Assembly: GCA_037903475.1 (NCBI GenBank)
Contig: JBAJFG010000089.1
Location: 806,001-870,000 of the forward strand
Source: Ancylostoma caninum
Taxonomy: Eukaryota > Nematoda > Chromadorea > Rhabditida > Ancylostomatidae
Direction of reading: 5' to 3'
DNA length: 64,000 nt
The notes under the pieces are model-generated. The model did no database searches. It saw only the letters and a program-made list of their open reading frames with translations, and had not been told where the DNA came from. This document shows, in pieces, positions 39,401 to 52,900 of the stretch. The translations under genes and the position numbers were made by a program. Numbering within the stretch: the first letter of the stretch is position 1; every line of letters starts with the position of its first letter.

Positions 39401-42400
39401 TATTTTCTTCTTCTTCCTTTTTTTCCCTTTTTTTAATGCGAGGGTTTTGTAGAAAACTGAAAATCCTCTATAGATTTTGATTTGTGCCCTTTTCAAAATT
39501 CGTTTTTGTTAGGTCACTGGTGTGAATGATAATGGTCCACGATTTGAACATCTCGTTTATCGCGTCAATGTCTCTGAATCTACCCCAATAGACACTAAGT
39601 TAGCTACGGTCAAAGCTGTAGATCCTGACGGAGGCAATGGAGTTATCACTTATGCAGTTTCTGGACAGGATTCAAAGAGTGAGTGGATCAAAATATTAGC
39701 ATGTAGTTCTCAGACAGGGGTTATAGAACCAAACTGATTCAATGCCATGGTTAATCGCTTTCTGAGTTTAGCAGTCCAAATGGATTCCATTACCGGAGTA
39801 GTTCGATTGGCACAACTGCTAGATTTCGAGAAGAAACAGCGTTACGAGGTGACTTTAGTGGCGGCAGATGACTCGCAGCTCACGGGTGAAGCGAAGCTGG
39901 TACTAACGGTAAGTTTTTCTTCGCGAGATGATGCTGCAGTGCCTGAAGCGCCACATGTGATAGTGATCTCCGGTTCAGGTTGAGGACGCTAATGATGAGC
40001 CACCGAAGTTCTCAACACCTTTTGCTTCGGCTACCGTTTCTGACACGGCAACTTCAGGACAATTTGTGGCGATCATGAGCGTTACTGACGATGTTGGTTA
40101 TTAATCTTTTCTTTACACTACTTATTTCTTTTGTTTTTGCTCATGAACTCAGTGAGCTTCCTGTTCAGGACACCGTATCCTCCATCGAAGGCGGGCATCG
40201 TCTACTTTACTCTATCATCGAAGGAGACGAAACATTGTTCTCCGTCTCTGAGCACAGCGGAGAAGTGACGCTTCTGCGATCAGTTGACGCCGACGACATC
40301 TCTGGTGACAGCGGAAAGAAGACATTGAATGTGTCGGTGTCGGATGGCTTATTCACAGCGTACGGACAACTGACTGTGACAATCGCTGTATCGGGACGTC
40401 GCCAGCCACCTCCAAGATTTGAACAGAGTCAATACGTTGTGGCCTTGAGGGAGAACAAGTATGTGTTGTACTGTTATTGCACTTCTATATATTTCAGTAA
40501 AAAAAGAGAAGGAAATTAGCTATCATATTTGATACTGCAAAACGAAAAAATCATTTTCGTAGTTTCTCCTTGAAAAAAAAATTCTTGAGATGTCACATTC
40601 AATGACGTCAAGCTATTTTTGGGCACCTCTATGCTTGACCTTTTTTTTCATTTTTGCCCCGTATTTTTACCACTTTTTAGTTGTACTAATGGTTGGTGAA
40701 AAAGTTCTGCAACACTTTCTGCAACACTTTTTATTCCCATTTCTAATTTGGGCTGTTACCTTTTCCTGACCATGTGCAACCACCTACACAAAATGAGGCC
40801 TGAGAATCAACAGGGGCTCGAAAATGGGACGTCAAAGTTTTTCAATCCACTGCCTCCTGCGTTCTGGCACGAAGGAACAGAGGAGCTGCCCAAAAGATGG
40901 GCAAAGAGAATACACAGTAATGGTAAATATAGCATTAGTTGAAACTTCGTTGTAATGAAGAAATCCATTTCCAAAGAATTTGTCGTAAGTGTTGCAGAAC
41001 GTTTTCACCAACCCAATAGTTCACACCGTTTCAGTGCTCTATCCAACAAAACGTCGATCTTTACTGTACAAGCTCGTGACGGTGTGCCACCCCTCCACTA
41101 TTCAATTGGTAGTGGGGACTCTCGAACGAAACCATTGCGTATAGAGAAGTTGACTGGAAGGATTCATCCAAAAATTGTGTTCAACTACCGTACACAGCAT
41201 CTTTACAAGTAAGCTAATACTTCTTTCAAATAATTTTTTTTTGGATTTTTTCTAATCCGTAATTCTTTTCAGAGTACCACTTACTGTTGAGGATGCGATT
41301 GGTCGACGAGCTTTTAGTACGCTAACCTTGAACATAGTTGATGAGAATGACAATGCTCCAGTTTTTGTCCTGTCAAAGTATGCTATTTTTCCAAAGCTGG
41401 AGACTCTACCTTGTTTAATCGTAAGCGATCCTCAGGTACTCAGCTTCCGTTTCTGCAAGTGCACGTGAGGGAGAAGCGTTACTGATGGTATCAGCGACAG
41501 ACGACGACCTCGACGATGCGATCGAATACACCCTCCTTGGAGACGACAAAGCAGCATCAACGTTCAAAATACATCCACGCCACGGAACGCTTTCAGTAGC
41601 GGGACCACTCGAGTCGTTTGGTGAGCCAGACATCTGTAGCTTCCCCCAGAACCATTAATAATTGTTCTTGTTTAGTGGGCACTACCCTTAATGTCGCAGT
41701 GCGCGCCACTGATCAGGCGAATCCACCGCACCATGGAACTACCCAGGTTTGTTCTGCAGCTTATCGTTTAACACCCGTTAGTTTGGATATTGAGATCTTG
41801 TTCGTTTCTTGGTAGTTGTTTCAAACCTAAATTCCTAGCTCCCGAAAGCAAGTAGTGGTTTGTGTGGTAGTTTTTATTTGTCAGGGGTTGAGCGGGAGGG
41901 TACAGCTAAATCGTTATAATCTTTGCGATTGGCCCCGGCTTGTGAGAAGATATAAATGCTCTTTGAAGTGCTTTCTCCATAAGGAATCCTAGTTAGCAAG
42001 AACAGTGTCTTGAGTCGCTGTCTGACTCTTGACCCATCTCCTTCATCTTCTCTAGCGGTTTTAGCTCGATCTAATAATTTTATTCGAAGCATACATCATT
42101 CTCTACTTTATGTCACAGCATAAATTTAGGTTTCTATCTCGGTTCTCCCTGAAAATGTGCCTGTGCCGAAGTTCAGCAACAGTCATTACTTGTTCGTGAT
42201 AGCTGAGGATTGCGCTGTAGGAACCGTGGTTGGGAAGCTGCAACAAACTGAACAAGGTGAGAAAGAAGTTGAGTTTTTGCCATCACTAGATGTAAAATAT
42301 TCAATTTCTCCAGAAGTTGGTGAGGTTCGCTTCTCTGTATTTGACACTTCCGCGGACTTTCCACTTACTGTTGACCGAACGACTGGTAAACTGATCGTTC

Positions 42401-43871
42401 GACAGCCACTGGACAGAGAGAAGAAAGAGGTGACGACCTTTCTTATTCCGGTATTTTCAGCTGATTATTAATTATATTGACTCATTAGTACTTGTTAAAG
42501 GTTTGGAGATTTGCTGTGCGAGCTGATGCTAACGGTGGAGCACATGCGATTGCGACAGTAACGCTTCGCCTTTCCGACGTAAACGACCACGCACCAACGT
42601 TTGTTGGAGCTTACGATCGATTATCGATCAGTGAAGATGCACCGGTTGGGACGAGTGTGGCGGTGTTCTCGGCCACAGATATGGACAACTCACCAGGAGG
42701 AACGATTGCGTTCAGCTTGGTGGAGGTACGATGATTCTGCATTTTCTACTGAGAGGCACTCTACTACTGTTTCATTCAGGAGGGCAAGAATGACAGTGCC
42801 TTCAAAGTTGATCCAGAGTCCGGATGGTTGGTGGTTGCTTCACCGTTAGATCGTGAAACGCGGTCATTGCACGAATTGGTTGTACGCGCAACAGATGAAG
42901 GAGGGCTGTTCACGGATCACAAGGTTAAGGTTGAGGTACGATCTGCTCCGTTCGTTTCCAAGGTTTTCTTTTCACGTTTCAATGATGTTTTTAGCTTTAC
43001 TTGTTTACTTTTCTCTACATTTTGTAGTCTAGTCGCATTTGGCACCGAGCTGGCATAACTTCAGGTCACCGACGTAAATGACGAGCCACCTCGATTTGAC
43101 GAGAACTTCTACATGGTAATCGTCGATGCCAGTCACCTATCCGTTGGCCAAATCATTGCTAGAGTGGAAGTGACGGTGGGTGAAGTAATATTCCAGTTGC
43201 CTGTGAATATTCGGATAATTTGAAATATTTAAGGACAAGGATCTGCCACCGTTCAACAACACTCGGCTGTTTATCAGCCGTGGAAATGACGACAGCCTGT
43301 TCAGGATTGACGACTCTGGGAAAATTTCGATTGCGCGTTTGAATCAGCATGTAATGCGAGATAACTACAACCTTACACTGTTAGCGTTTGACGGCACTCA
43401 TGCTACCACTGCCATAATGATGGTTACGCTGAATTCTGGAGCGTCATCGACGTTTGAATGTGACCCGGACGAGGCTATTGAAGTGAAGGTTCCCGAGAAT
43501 GTCAAGAAGAACAGCGAGATTCATCGTGAAGAGTCTCGGCCCGCAACCGCCAGCGCCCGATATTTACTGATTTCATCCGAGGTGTTGCCGTTTGCAGTAG
43601 ATCAGGATACAGGAACAATAACGACGAAGGCAGTGTTAGATGCTGAAACGAGGAGGAAGGTTGGTTTCACATTCTCTCGCCACTTTTCTTCCTTTGTGAG
43701 TCTATTGTTAATGCATTTGAATTGCAATAAAAACCTTTTTGTGAAAAATGCATACATGTCCAAGTGCATGAAATTGTTCTTTCACTGAAGTGTCGCTGTT
43801 TAAGTATTTGCCTAAATTATGCAATCATTTTGGGATTTCGCTCTATCCTACACTCCTCTCCTCTACTCTCC

Positions 43872-43909
<38 letters not shown>

Positions 43910-46900
43910 GTTTTTGTATCCCTGTACGGATGCCTGGAATCGTGAGAATCTAGATTAACTGTGGGAAATCTCTTCAATATCCATAACTTTTCAGTACACC
44001 TTCACGAGACAGTTGGAAATGAAGAATTCTGGCTCCACCTGCAGTCAAACAGTCACTGTACTTGTCGAAGACGTGAACGATGAAACTCCAAAATTCGTAA
44101 AGGACGAGTTTGTTGCCTCTATCCGAGAAAACGAACCTGCGAGCGAAGCTGAAAGACACTTTGTTACAAAAGTTCACGCTGTTGACAAGGTGCAATTGCG
44201 TAACTTCTAACGCGTAGTCAGCGATCCTATACATGGCTAATTTTTCAGGATTCTGGTGCCTACGGACGAGTACAATACAGCTTGGTGTCAGACCACGGTG
44301 TATTTGTGATTGACAGTGAAACTGGTGCAATCACTGTGACCCGTCCCTTGGATCGAGAACAGACACCTGAGTATGTGCTGGAGGTGTTGGCTCGTGATTC
44401 AGATCCCTTGAAACCGAGGAATAGTAAGGGTTAGTGTTTGGTTCTGTTGGAGCTATGCTGAGGTAGTTTTTTTTTGAGTTTTTCAACTGCGCAGTGATTT
44501 TGCCGTGTCTCATCCTCCTTTTCGTTGAATTTAAAAGTTTTCTTGATAGAGAAATCCAATAAATCCTGTATGAAGGCTAGCCTTTTTCTGCTGCATGTAT
44601 ATCCGGATGACAGCGAGATTCGCGCAGCTACATGAGCAGGATTATGTCAGATATCATAGTTTGTGGCCTTCGCGCTATCAGCTTTTGATGCAAAATTTCC
44701 ACGCATACTTATTTCACTCGTTACTACTACTGCTCATTAATCGTGAAAATTTGTCCCTAAAGGCAGTGTCCAGGCAAAACCTTTGAGCTTGAAGTGCTCA
44801 TTAGATTATGATAGCGGGTCAACTCCATAGGCAACTGCCAAAGTTCCAGCGAAAAAATCGCAAAAATAAGCGAGATATCCGCCTCAGACCCAGTACCCAA
44901 ACCCATCCCCAGTGCCTAGCCCGCCCACCCGGTGTCGGCGATTTTGCGCATAGAATTTGTGTAACGTGGAGCATCGTTGGAAAATATGAAGTCGATCATG
45001 GCGGTGTCCCTACTGTGATTGATATTTCTCCGTGTATGCATCTCAAGTTTGCGCATGTCATCTAAACATTCAGGTACTTTTGCTCAACACTCCAATTCTT
45101 CATGTTAAGGGTAATTTATACTAGCTGCATGCGTCAGTCGTGCATCAGTCGCACGCATCCATTTGCAAGGGACTTTCCATGAAGACCGGTCATCATGGCA
45201 TGTATATCCTCAATGAAAAGAACGCGGGCCGCCGCGAGGCCGTGAACGCGTGCGTCTGTGCTGCGACTGCGATGCGACTGCTATGCGACTGGGCCCTATT
45301 CTTCATCATATAGACGCACGCGCATCAGTCGCACGCATCCAGTATAAATTGCCCTTTAGATGATTGTGGGTCTACAGTTTACTGGTCTAAACTTGATGGA
45401 CTGTTGATCACATTATGTCCGGTGATGGTCGTTCATATACTGTAGATCGATCATCAGTCTCAACCTTCACATCAACTAGTTACCATGATACCAAGAAAGG
45501 GCAAAAGAGAAAAAACTTATTTTGTGAGAAAAGACAGTTGCTGCACCGCCAACATACATTGAAGATGACAGCAGTAATCGAAACTTACCTCTTTTTGAGA
45601 AAACTGCTCAAAAAGTGGTGCTATAGCAAAGATACGGATCCCTGAGGGGAAACAAACTGACTTATTGAAGCTAAAACTGAGGCAGCGAACTGGCGCTATC
45701 GATCGATAAAAAATTCTCTCTGCGCTCTCTCTGACAAGAGAGAGAGAGAGCCGCCGGACATCTCGTCCGAATCAGTTAAGGGGGTCTCAGAAAACGGTTT
45801 TCCCGAGAGTTTTGTGATGTTTAAGTTTCATATCTGGAATGAATAAGGCGAACTGGCCTAAAAACCACAGAAACCGAATACTCGAAAATTTTGCCTGGAC
45901 ACTGCCTTTAACGGCTCTCGAAGCGATATCGTTTAGAATTGCACAAGTAGCGAGCGTACGACTCTGCGACTTGGTCTCCTTGTTTTGTTCAAATTCTAAT
46001 GGAGGTGCAGAAAAAATCTCAAACTATCTTTTCAGCGACTGTACGGATCACTGTGATTGACCAGAACGACAATCCACCGGTGTTCGAGAAGAATGAATAT
46101 GCACTGCAGGTAAGTTCTTCAATTCTTTCGAACTATTTGTCTCTTCTGTAGTTTGTTTTTCCCAACAAAAATGCTTTAATCTAAATTACATCAGGTCATG
46201 GAATCAGAATCTATCGGCTATACGCTAGTGACCGTCCAAGCTCAGGGTGGTGATGCTGGCGAGACTGTCACCTACTCTTTGACTGAAAACGGAACCCACA
46301 ATTCTTTTGTAGAGCTGGATAAGGAGAAAGGTTGTCAACACAACTTACACGTAGTGGTTTTTATCATGAAACCATGTATTGCAGGCATCCTGAAGCTTGC
46401 TAAAGGCTTGGATTTCGAAAAGGAGAAGTTGCTATCTGTAACAGTTGTCGCAACGGATTCTGGAAAGCCGCCATTATCATCGGAGGCTGTTGTTACAATA
46501 CAGGTAACAATTTGGTGTTATAATGACTGAGTTGATGAGGCATGTATCCAATTTTTTTTTGTACATTGACTCACGATTTTTGCTAGGTTCTGGACGAGAA
46601 CGACAATATTCCTGTATTCACAAAAGAGAGTTACAAGACGTCGGTTGATGAGAATTCGGCTAATGGTACGAAAGTGCTGAAGGTAAGCCATTTTTTCCTA
46701 TTCATATGAGTTTCTTAACCATTTGTCGGGACAGCGACTATAGGACTTCATCAGTGAAAATTTACTTTTTTTTCATGTTCGTTGCACTTTTTTATATTAC
46801 TTTTGTTTATTTCTCCTTAATGTTTTCTTTTATGACTCTCAAAAATCTATTGTAGGTGAAAGCTGTGGATGCTGATAGTGAACATTATGGTCGTGTAGCG

Positions 46901-49900
46901 TATGCCATCAAGGAGGACCTCGGTCCTTTCCAAATCGATGACAATGGTTGGATCACTGTGGCAGGAGTAGTTGATAGAGAGACGGTATGCGTAAAACAGT
47001 TTTTTTTGTCCATTGAATGCTTAATCTGGCGAAAATTGCAGAAGCCTTATCATCGTTTCCAAGTTGAAGCTCGTGATGGAGGTGAACCACCGCAGAAGTC
47101 CGTGGTTACTGTCCTCATTGATGTGAACGACATTAATGACAACGCTCCAGTTTTTGCGGATTGTAACATGACAGCTGTAGTGCAGGTACAATTCTTTTAC
47201 AATTTTTTCATAGATTTTCTCAGCAAGAATGTGAAACCCTTTCAGGAAGGAGTTATGCCTGGTCACGTGGTTCTCACTCTTTCACTTACTGATGCCGATG
47301 GTCCCCAGTACGGAAGCCCTTTCCGTGTAGAAGTTCGTGGAGAGGGATCGAAATGGTTCACGGTAGATGAGCAGTACAATCTCGTCACTGTGACTCGATT
47401 CGATCATTCGAAAAAGGACAGATTCTTGCTTACGGTAACTTTTCTTACCTCACTGGAAGTAGGGTGCATGATATTACTATAAAATGTTCAGCTGATTGCG
47501 TACGATCGCGGAAATCGATCTACGGATTGCCCGCTGACTGTGTTCGTGAAGGAAGAAAGCCGGCATCCGCCTAGGATCACTCCACTAAGAATCGCTCTGA
47601 TGACCCTTATGGGGGAATTCAAAGGAGGAGTCATTGGAACTGTTCAAGCTAGGGATGAGGTTTGTTCGCCCATTACTGTGTTTCTTCTCACGAGTGGGGA
47701 GGTAGTGCGACGTAACTAGTACTAGACACTTGATAAATGTAATTTTCAAAGACCGATCTAAGACCTAGAAAACATACTGTAGCCTGCTGTGCTAGAATTA
47801 GGCTTAGTGGATTCGCATCTGATTGTTTCTTCCGTAATTATTACTCTCATACTCTTTTTTTTTTCAAGGACAACGGCGACATGCTTCGATACTCCATCGT
47901 TGATGGTAGTGTGGTTGGACCTCTGCCGACAGAATCGCATCCAAGAGCTCACGCTGTCAAGCCGCATCTGTTCCGAGTTGATGCTAAGACTGGCGAGGTG
48001 AGTGGTTCTCTTCTTTCCCTGCAAATTCCCTCCAAAATGAAGATGAGTGTGGTTTAATTTCATTGTTTTATTCATGAAATCTCAGGTTTGGAGTGATCAT
48101 GGTATTCCTGGTGGACTCCACGCATTCAATGTGTCTGTCACGGATGGCAAATTCACTACTGTTAGTTACGTGGAAGTCGAGGTACACGCAATCTTTCGCT
48201 TAGTCCTGAGATTTTGTTTTTGGTCCTTTTATCTCGTCTTCTGAGCTGGTAATAAATAATTTTTCTCTATTTTACAGGTAACTTCGCTTGAGCAAGATGC
48301 TGTAGATCACGCCGTGTCGGTGCGGCTGAAGGGAATGACAGCGCTGGAATTCTTCACCGAGCACGCCGCAACTTTCCGTTCGATCTTTGCCCAACACCTG
48401 AACGTTGAACCAAAGAATATTCACTTGTTGAGCGTACAGGAGACTCCAAGAGGTTGCTTCGTCTATGATTTTCGGGGTTTCGTAGTCATGGTATCGCAAA
48501 GAAAAATTTTTCAGGGCGCACTCCTCGTGCGGCACCGGCGCCAAATTCCAAAACAACAGACCTCGATATTTTGTTTACTGTGTCCAGAGGAGGGGGTCGT
48601 GGCATGTTGAAACCGGATCATGTCTACACAAGACTGAAACATGACTTCCAAAGCATTGCGGATCAGAGCGGAACGATGGTTAGCTAGATTTTTAAACATC
48701 TCTAATCCGCGACCACTGGTCTTTACATATTTTGAGTCCCATTTTCCAAGGATTTTCATTTTTTTATTTTTCGAATTTCTCTCGGTGTTTTTTTTCATAA
48801 AAAAACCGTTCGTTCTCTATCCGATTGCATCGACACATCGACAAAGGACATTTTTTTTTTCAGAAATACCAGCTTACTACCGAGATGTGCACACCGGGTG
48901 TATGCCAAAGAGGGGAATGCCGTGAGCGAGTCTATCTGGATGATCAGCAACAGACAGTCATCTCCATTGGAGGTGTCTCCTTCGTTGCACCTCATCACAG
49001 CCGTCTGGCTGAATGTATTTGCCCAGAAGGGTAAGCAAAAAATACGTTTTAGCTGATCGTTTAGCTTTTCATTTTTTTTCGCTTCTATCACATAAATCTG
49101 CTTCAGATATGGTGGAACCCGTTGTGAACTGGAGATCAATGCTTGTGCCCGGTCACCATGTCATCCTTGGGAAATGTGTGTGCCAGCAGACGACGGTAGA
49201 CATGACTGTATCTGTCCTCCTGGAACAACTGGTGATCATTGTTCACAGCCGTCTTGTGACAACGAAGGCCGCTGCTTGGAGGGTAGGAATACAGCTTTCG
49301 GGTTTTTTCCCCTAAGTTTGTTGCCAGGTTTTCTAATTAGGATTAAATTTTCCTCATCAAGTAATACAAAAATAGCAGTATTCATTGCTCAAAAATTTAT
49401 ACCGTGCTCCTTTCCGATCACACCCACGACTCTGGGTCAATTATAATGGAATCCTTGACTCTCTTGAGAAGTAGACATAAAATTGTTTTAGTAGATGTAC
49501 GTAATTTACCTGCCTCGCGTTATCGCTTAAGGTTCTGACGCTACCAAATTCTTTCATTTTTAGAAGCAGAGCTATCTGTCGGTGGTGATGGGTACTTTGA
49601 AATGTCAATAGCTCATGAGTTAGAAACCAGGATGGAAATGGAAGTGGAGCTGAAGACAACCACTCTCAAAGGAGTGATTTTGCATGCTCACGGACCAAGC
49701 GATTACCATGTGTTGGAGGTAATAATTCACTTCTGGCCAGCTGCTTGGTGATTAGGTTTCAACTATCTCCCGCATTTCAGCTTGTTGATGGACGAGTTGT
49801 GTATCGGTGGGACGCCGGCTCAGGAGAAGGTTCTATTGCCACAGATGCGTCCATTGCCGATGCACAATGGCATCGTATCTCAATTAGTCGCCGTGGTCGT

Positions 49901-52900
49901 CGAACTCGGTTGGTGTTGGATGGAGCGGATACGAAGGAAGGCTGGAGTCCTCCCGGTAGGTTACAATAGTCATTTTCACACTTTTTCCTTGTCATTGGGA
50001 ATTGATACCTCATTTCTTCAACAGGTAGCGACGTAATCAATCTATATTCGGCCAGTCACCGTCTATATTTCGGTGCGCGTGTAGAACGTGACAACGCATC
50101 GTCAGTCTCCATTTCCAATGCCATTGTGGCATGCTTCCGTGCGATATCTGTGGATAGGAGGTGGGTTTTCTAAATGTGAAAGGGTAATTCAATACGTACT
50201 CCGTAATTCAATCCATCAGTTCTAGAAGCGTCGCAAAGACGAGACAAGGACTGCGCCTCTTCTCGGCCAGCACTGGATGCCGTGCGATGGCTGCCACTCC
50301 GTGCTCGGAGGCGCCATGTACCAATGGAGGAACTTGTCATGTTATTGGAAGGACGTATCAGTGAGTTTCTTCGACTCCAAGATTCGGTTACAAGAGGTTT
50401 TCGAACAGTTTTGTCCACTTTATTACTGCCACACAATGCTGAAAAAGAGGGGGATGTTTGTCTTTTGTAATTCTCCATTGACTGCGTTGCGTGAGTGGTA
50501 ATGTTTGACGCGTTCAAGTACACGAATAAATTCCTCAGATTAAATTTTCCTACCCGAATTTGGCCAAAAAATCTTTTTTGTGTGATGCATTGCTTAAACA
50601 TTTGCTACACAATCTGCTCTTTTCATCCTTTCCCCTTGCTTGATATATTCACTTGTTACAAGTACTACCCAGGAATCAAAACTGAGACACACATTCCCAC
50701 TCCCAACTGTTTCGCGTTTGAATCTTTTTGCTCAAACAAACTAGTTTAGTAACCTCTAGAAGGCTTTGCATTGCCTAACATTGCCAACTTTATGTCAGTG
50801 AAATAATTTTCGCCTACTTATCCTAACACCCATTGCAACTCGAATTATGTGGGTTTTTGTTTGTACCTTTTTATGCGTTTTATAAGGTTTTCTAGGTGGA
50901 TTGAAATTTCGGTGAAGTATAGATAAGTGCAATGAAGTGTCTATTCCTATAGGTGCGCCTGTCCAGCACGTTACACCGGTGCGAACTGCGAGATCGACTC
51001 CGATCCTTGTGGATCCCGCCCATGTCCGCTAGGAATTCAGTGCATCCCATTCTACAATGAATACCTGTGCAAATGTCCGAATGGTTTCACCGGGAAAAGA
51101 TGCGAAATCAGAGGATTCGGTAGGTGCTTTCAGTCTACGATGCTTTGATTGCATTGTAACGAGTTTGACCTTCTTGAAGATGTCGAGGACGCGTGTGCTG
51201 CTGAGCCATGTGGAGAGCACGGCACCTGTATACCGATTCCACGACAACATGCTCATAACCTGGGCTATATCTGTAATTGTACACATGGATTTTCTGGAAA
51301 GACTTGTGATGGTGGGATGTTTGGTGTGGTTTTTTTCCTTTACCCTTGTTGCTATCTGCTGTTGTTAATTCGTTTTCATTCCAGACACTGCACCATCATT
51401 CATGGCTAGATTTTCTCTTATAGAGCTCATAATTGCCCTGGCAATTCTTGTACTGATAATTGCTGTGATATTTGCCATAATAATGGTGTGTAGGTGCTTG
51501 AAGTTAAAGAGGTGAGGCTTGGAATTTTCGTTTTTTTTAATCCGGTTCGTTTTTCTTTTTTTTTTAATTTTTTTTTGAGAGAGAGAATCACCATTTTTCT
51601 TCCAGTGAGGACGGCAAATATGGAGATCATGTTCATGCTGTTACGCATGTGCGAAACCCTCATGCAGTTCCACCTGTTGTGACAGCACCACCTCCTCTAC
51701 CGCCTCGTGCTTTCCGTGGAGGAAATCAGATGATCTCCAACCTGGAACAAGCGCAGTTGACAGGCTTGCCGACAGTACAGGTACTGCTTTCTCTCACCTT
51801 GTTGAAACTCTCTTATATTAGTCGTTTGTGTTCTAATTCATTTTGCAAGTGTTGTTCTCGAACTCAATCATTTTTTGATGGGCTAATTTCAGGTCCGCCC
51901 TCTGCCACAACGCGAACGGCTGTCCTCATGCGGAAGAACCGATTCGCGCTCTCCATCGCTCGTAGGGTCTGGAAAGCAGTGGAAACGAGTCACTGATTAT
52001 GGTAGTGCCGGAGATGATTTGGATGAGGTATTTCGAATTATTTCCTTGTGCACTGACACACTCAACTTTTTCAGTCTTGTAGTAGGAGGATTGAAATTTC
52101 TGCTAAATCAATATAGAATTAGATGTTTGATTTCCGTAGTGCGAAAAGCCAAAAAATGTGTTGTGTTCAGTCACTGAATTCGTTGTTAGAAGTAGGGAAC
52201 AAATTGGTTGGCTAACTGTTGACGTCACTTTCATTGGAGAGTGTAGTTGGTGGTATTATGTAGATGATCCAACGATTTTCATTATTTGGTCCTATAGATC
52301 AATAGGAATTTTATAGCCTTGAAGTAAAAAAGCTGCTTTTGCGCAATAGATCAACTTTGTTGCCGAATTCTAAATTCTAATTGTCTTTCAGTCTGGAAGA
52401 GCTTCTCACGACTCCGCAGCATTGGAAGCATTACGTCGTTTTGGCTTCCGCGTTCCAGAGGAAGATGACACGAGTAACGCCGCTGGCAAGAATCGTGCTC
52501 AGAAGACAGATAGAGCCCCGGCGCTTACTCGAGATGCGCTGTCTTCACTGAACCAAGAGAGGTGAATCATTCCCTTTCTGCTTATACGTTCTTGATATCC
52601 GTTCCCTTTTGCCGTATTCATCTCCTTATGCCCACAACCGAAACATGTACTTCTTACTGTACGTTTTCAGACAGCCGTTGACAGATTCAATTCAATGTTT
52701 GCCCACCACAGAAGAAGACGATGGTGGTGAGAAATGGGGTGACGGAGTCGATCGTATTGGAGCAGCGATACAGATGGAGCGGCTGAGGTAGGATTAGGAT
52801 CTGTAACTCTGTTTATTGCGCTTAAAATCATTACGCGGTCGAGTGAAAAATTGCAGAACTTTTTCTTTTGAATTCTGTATTCAGCAATTTGCACTTAGGA

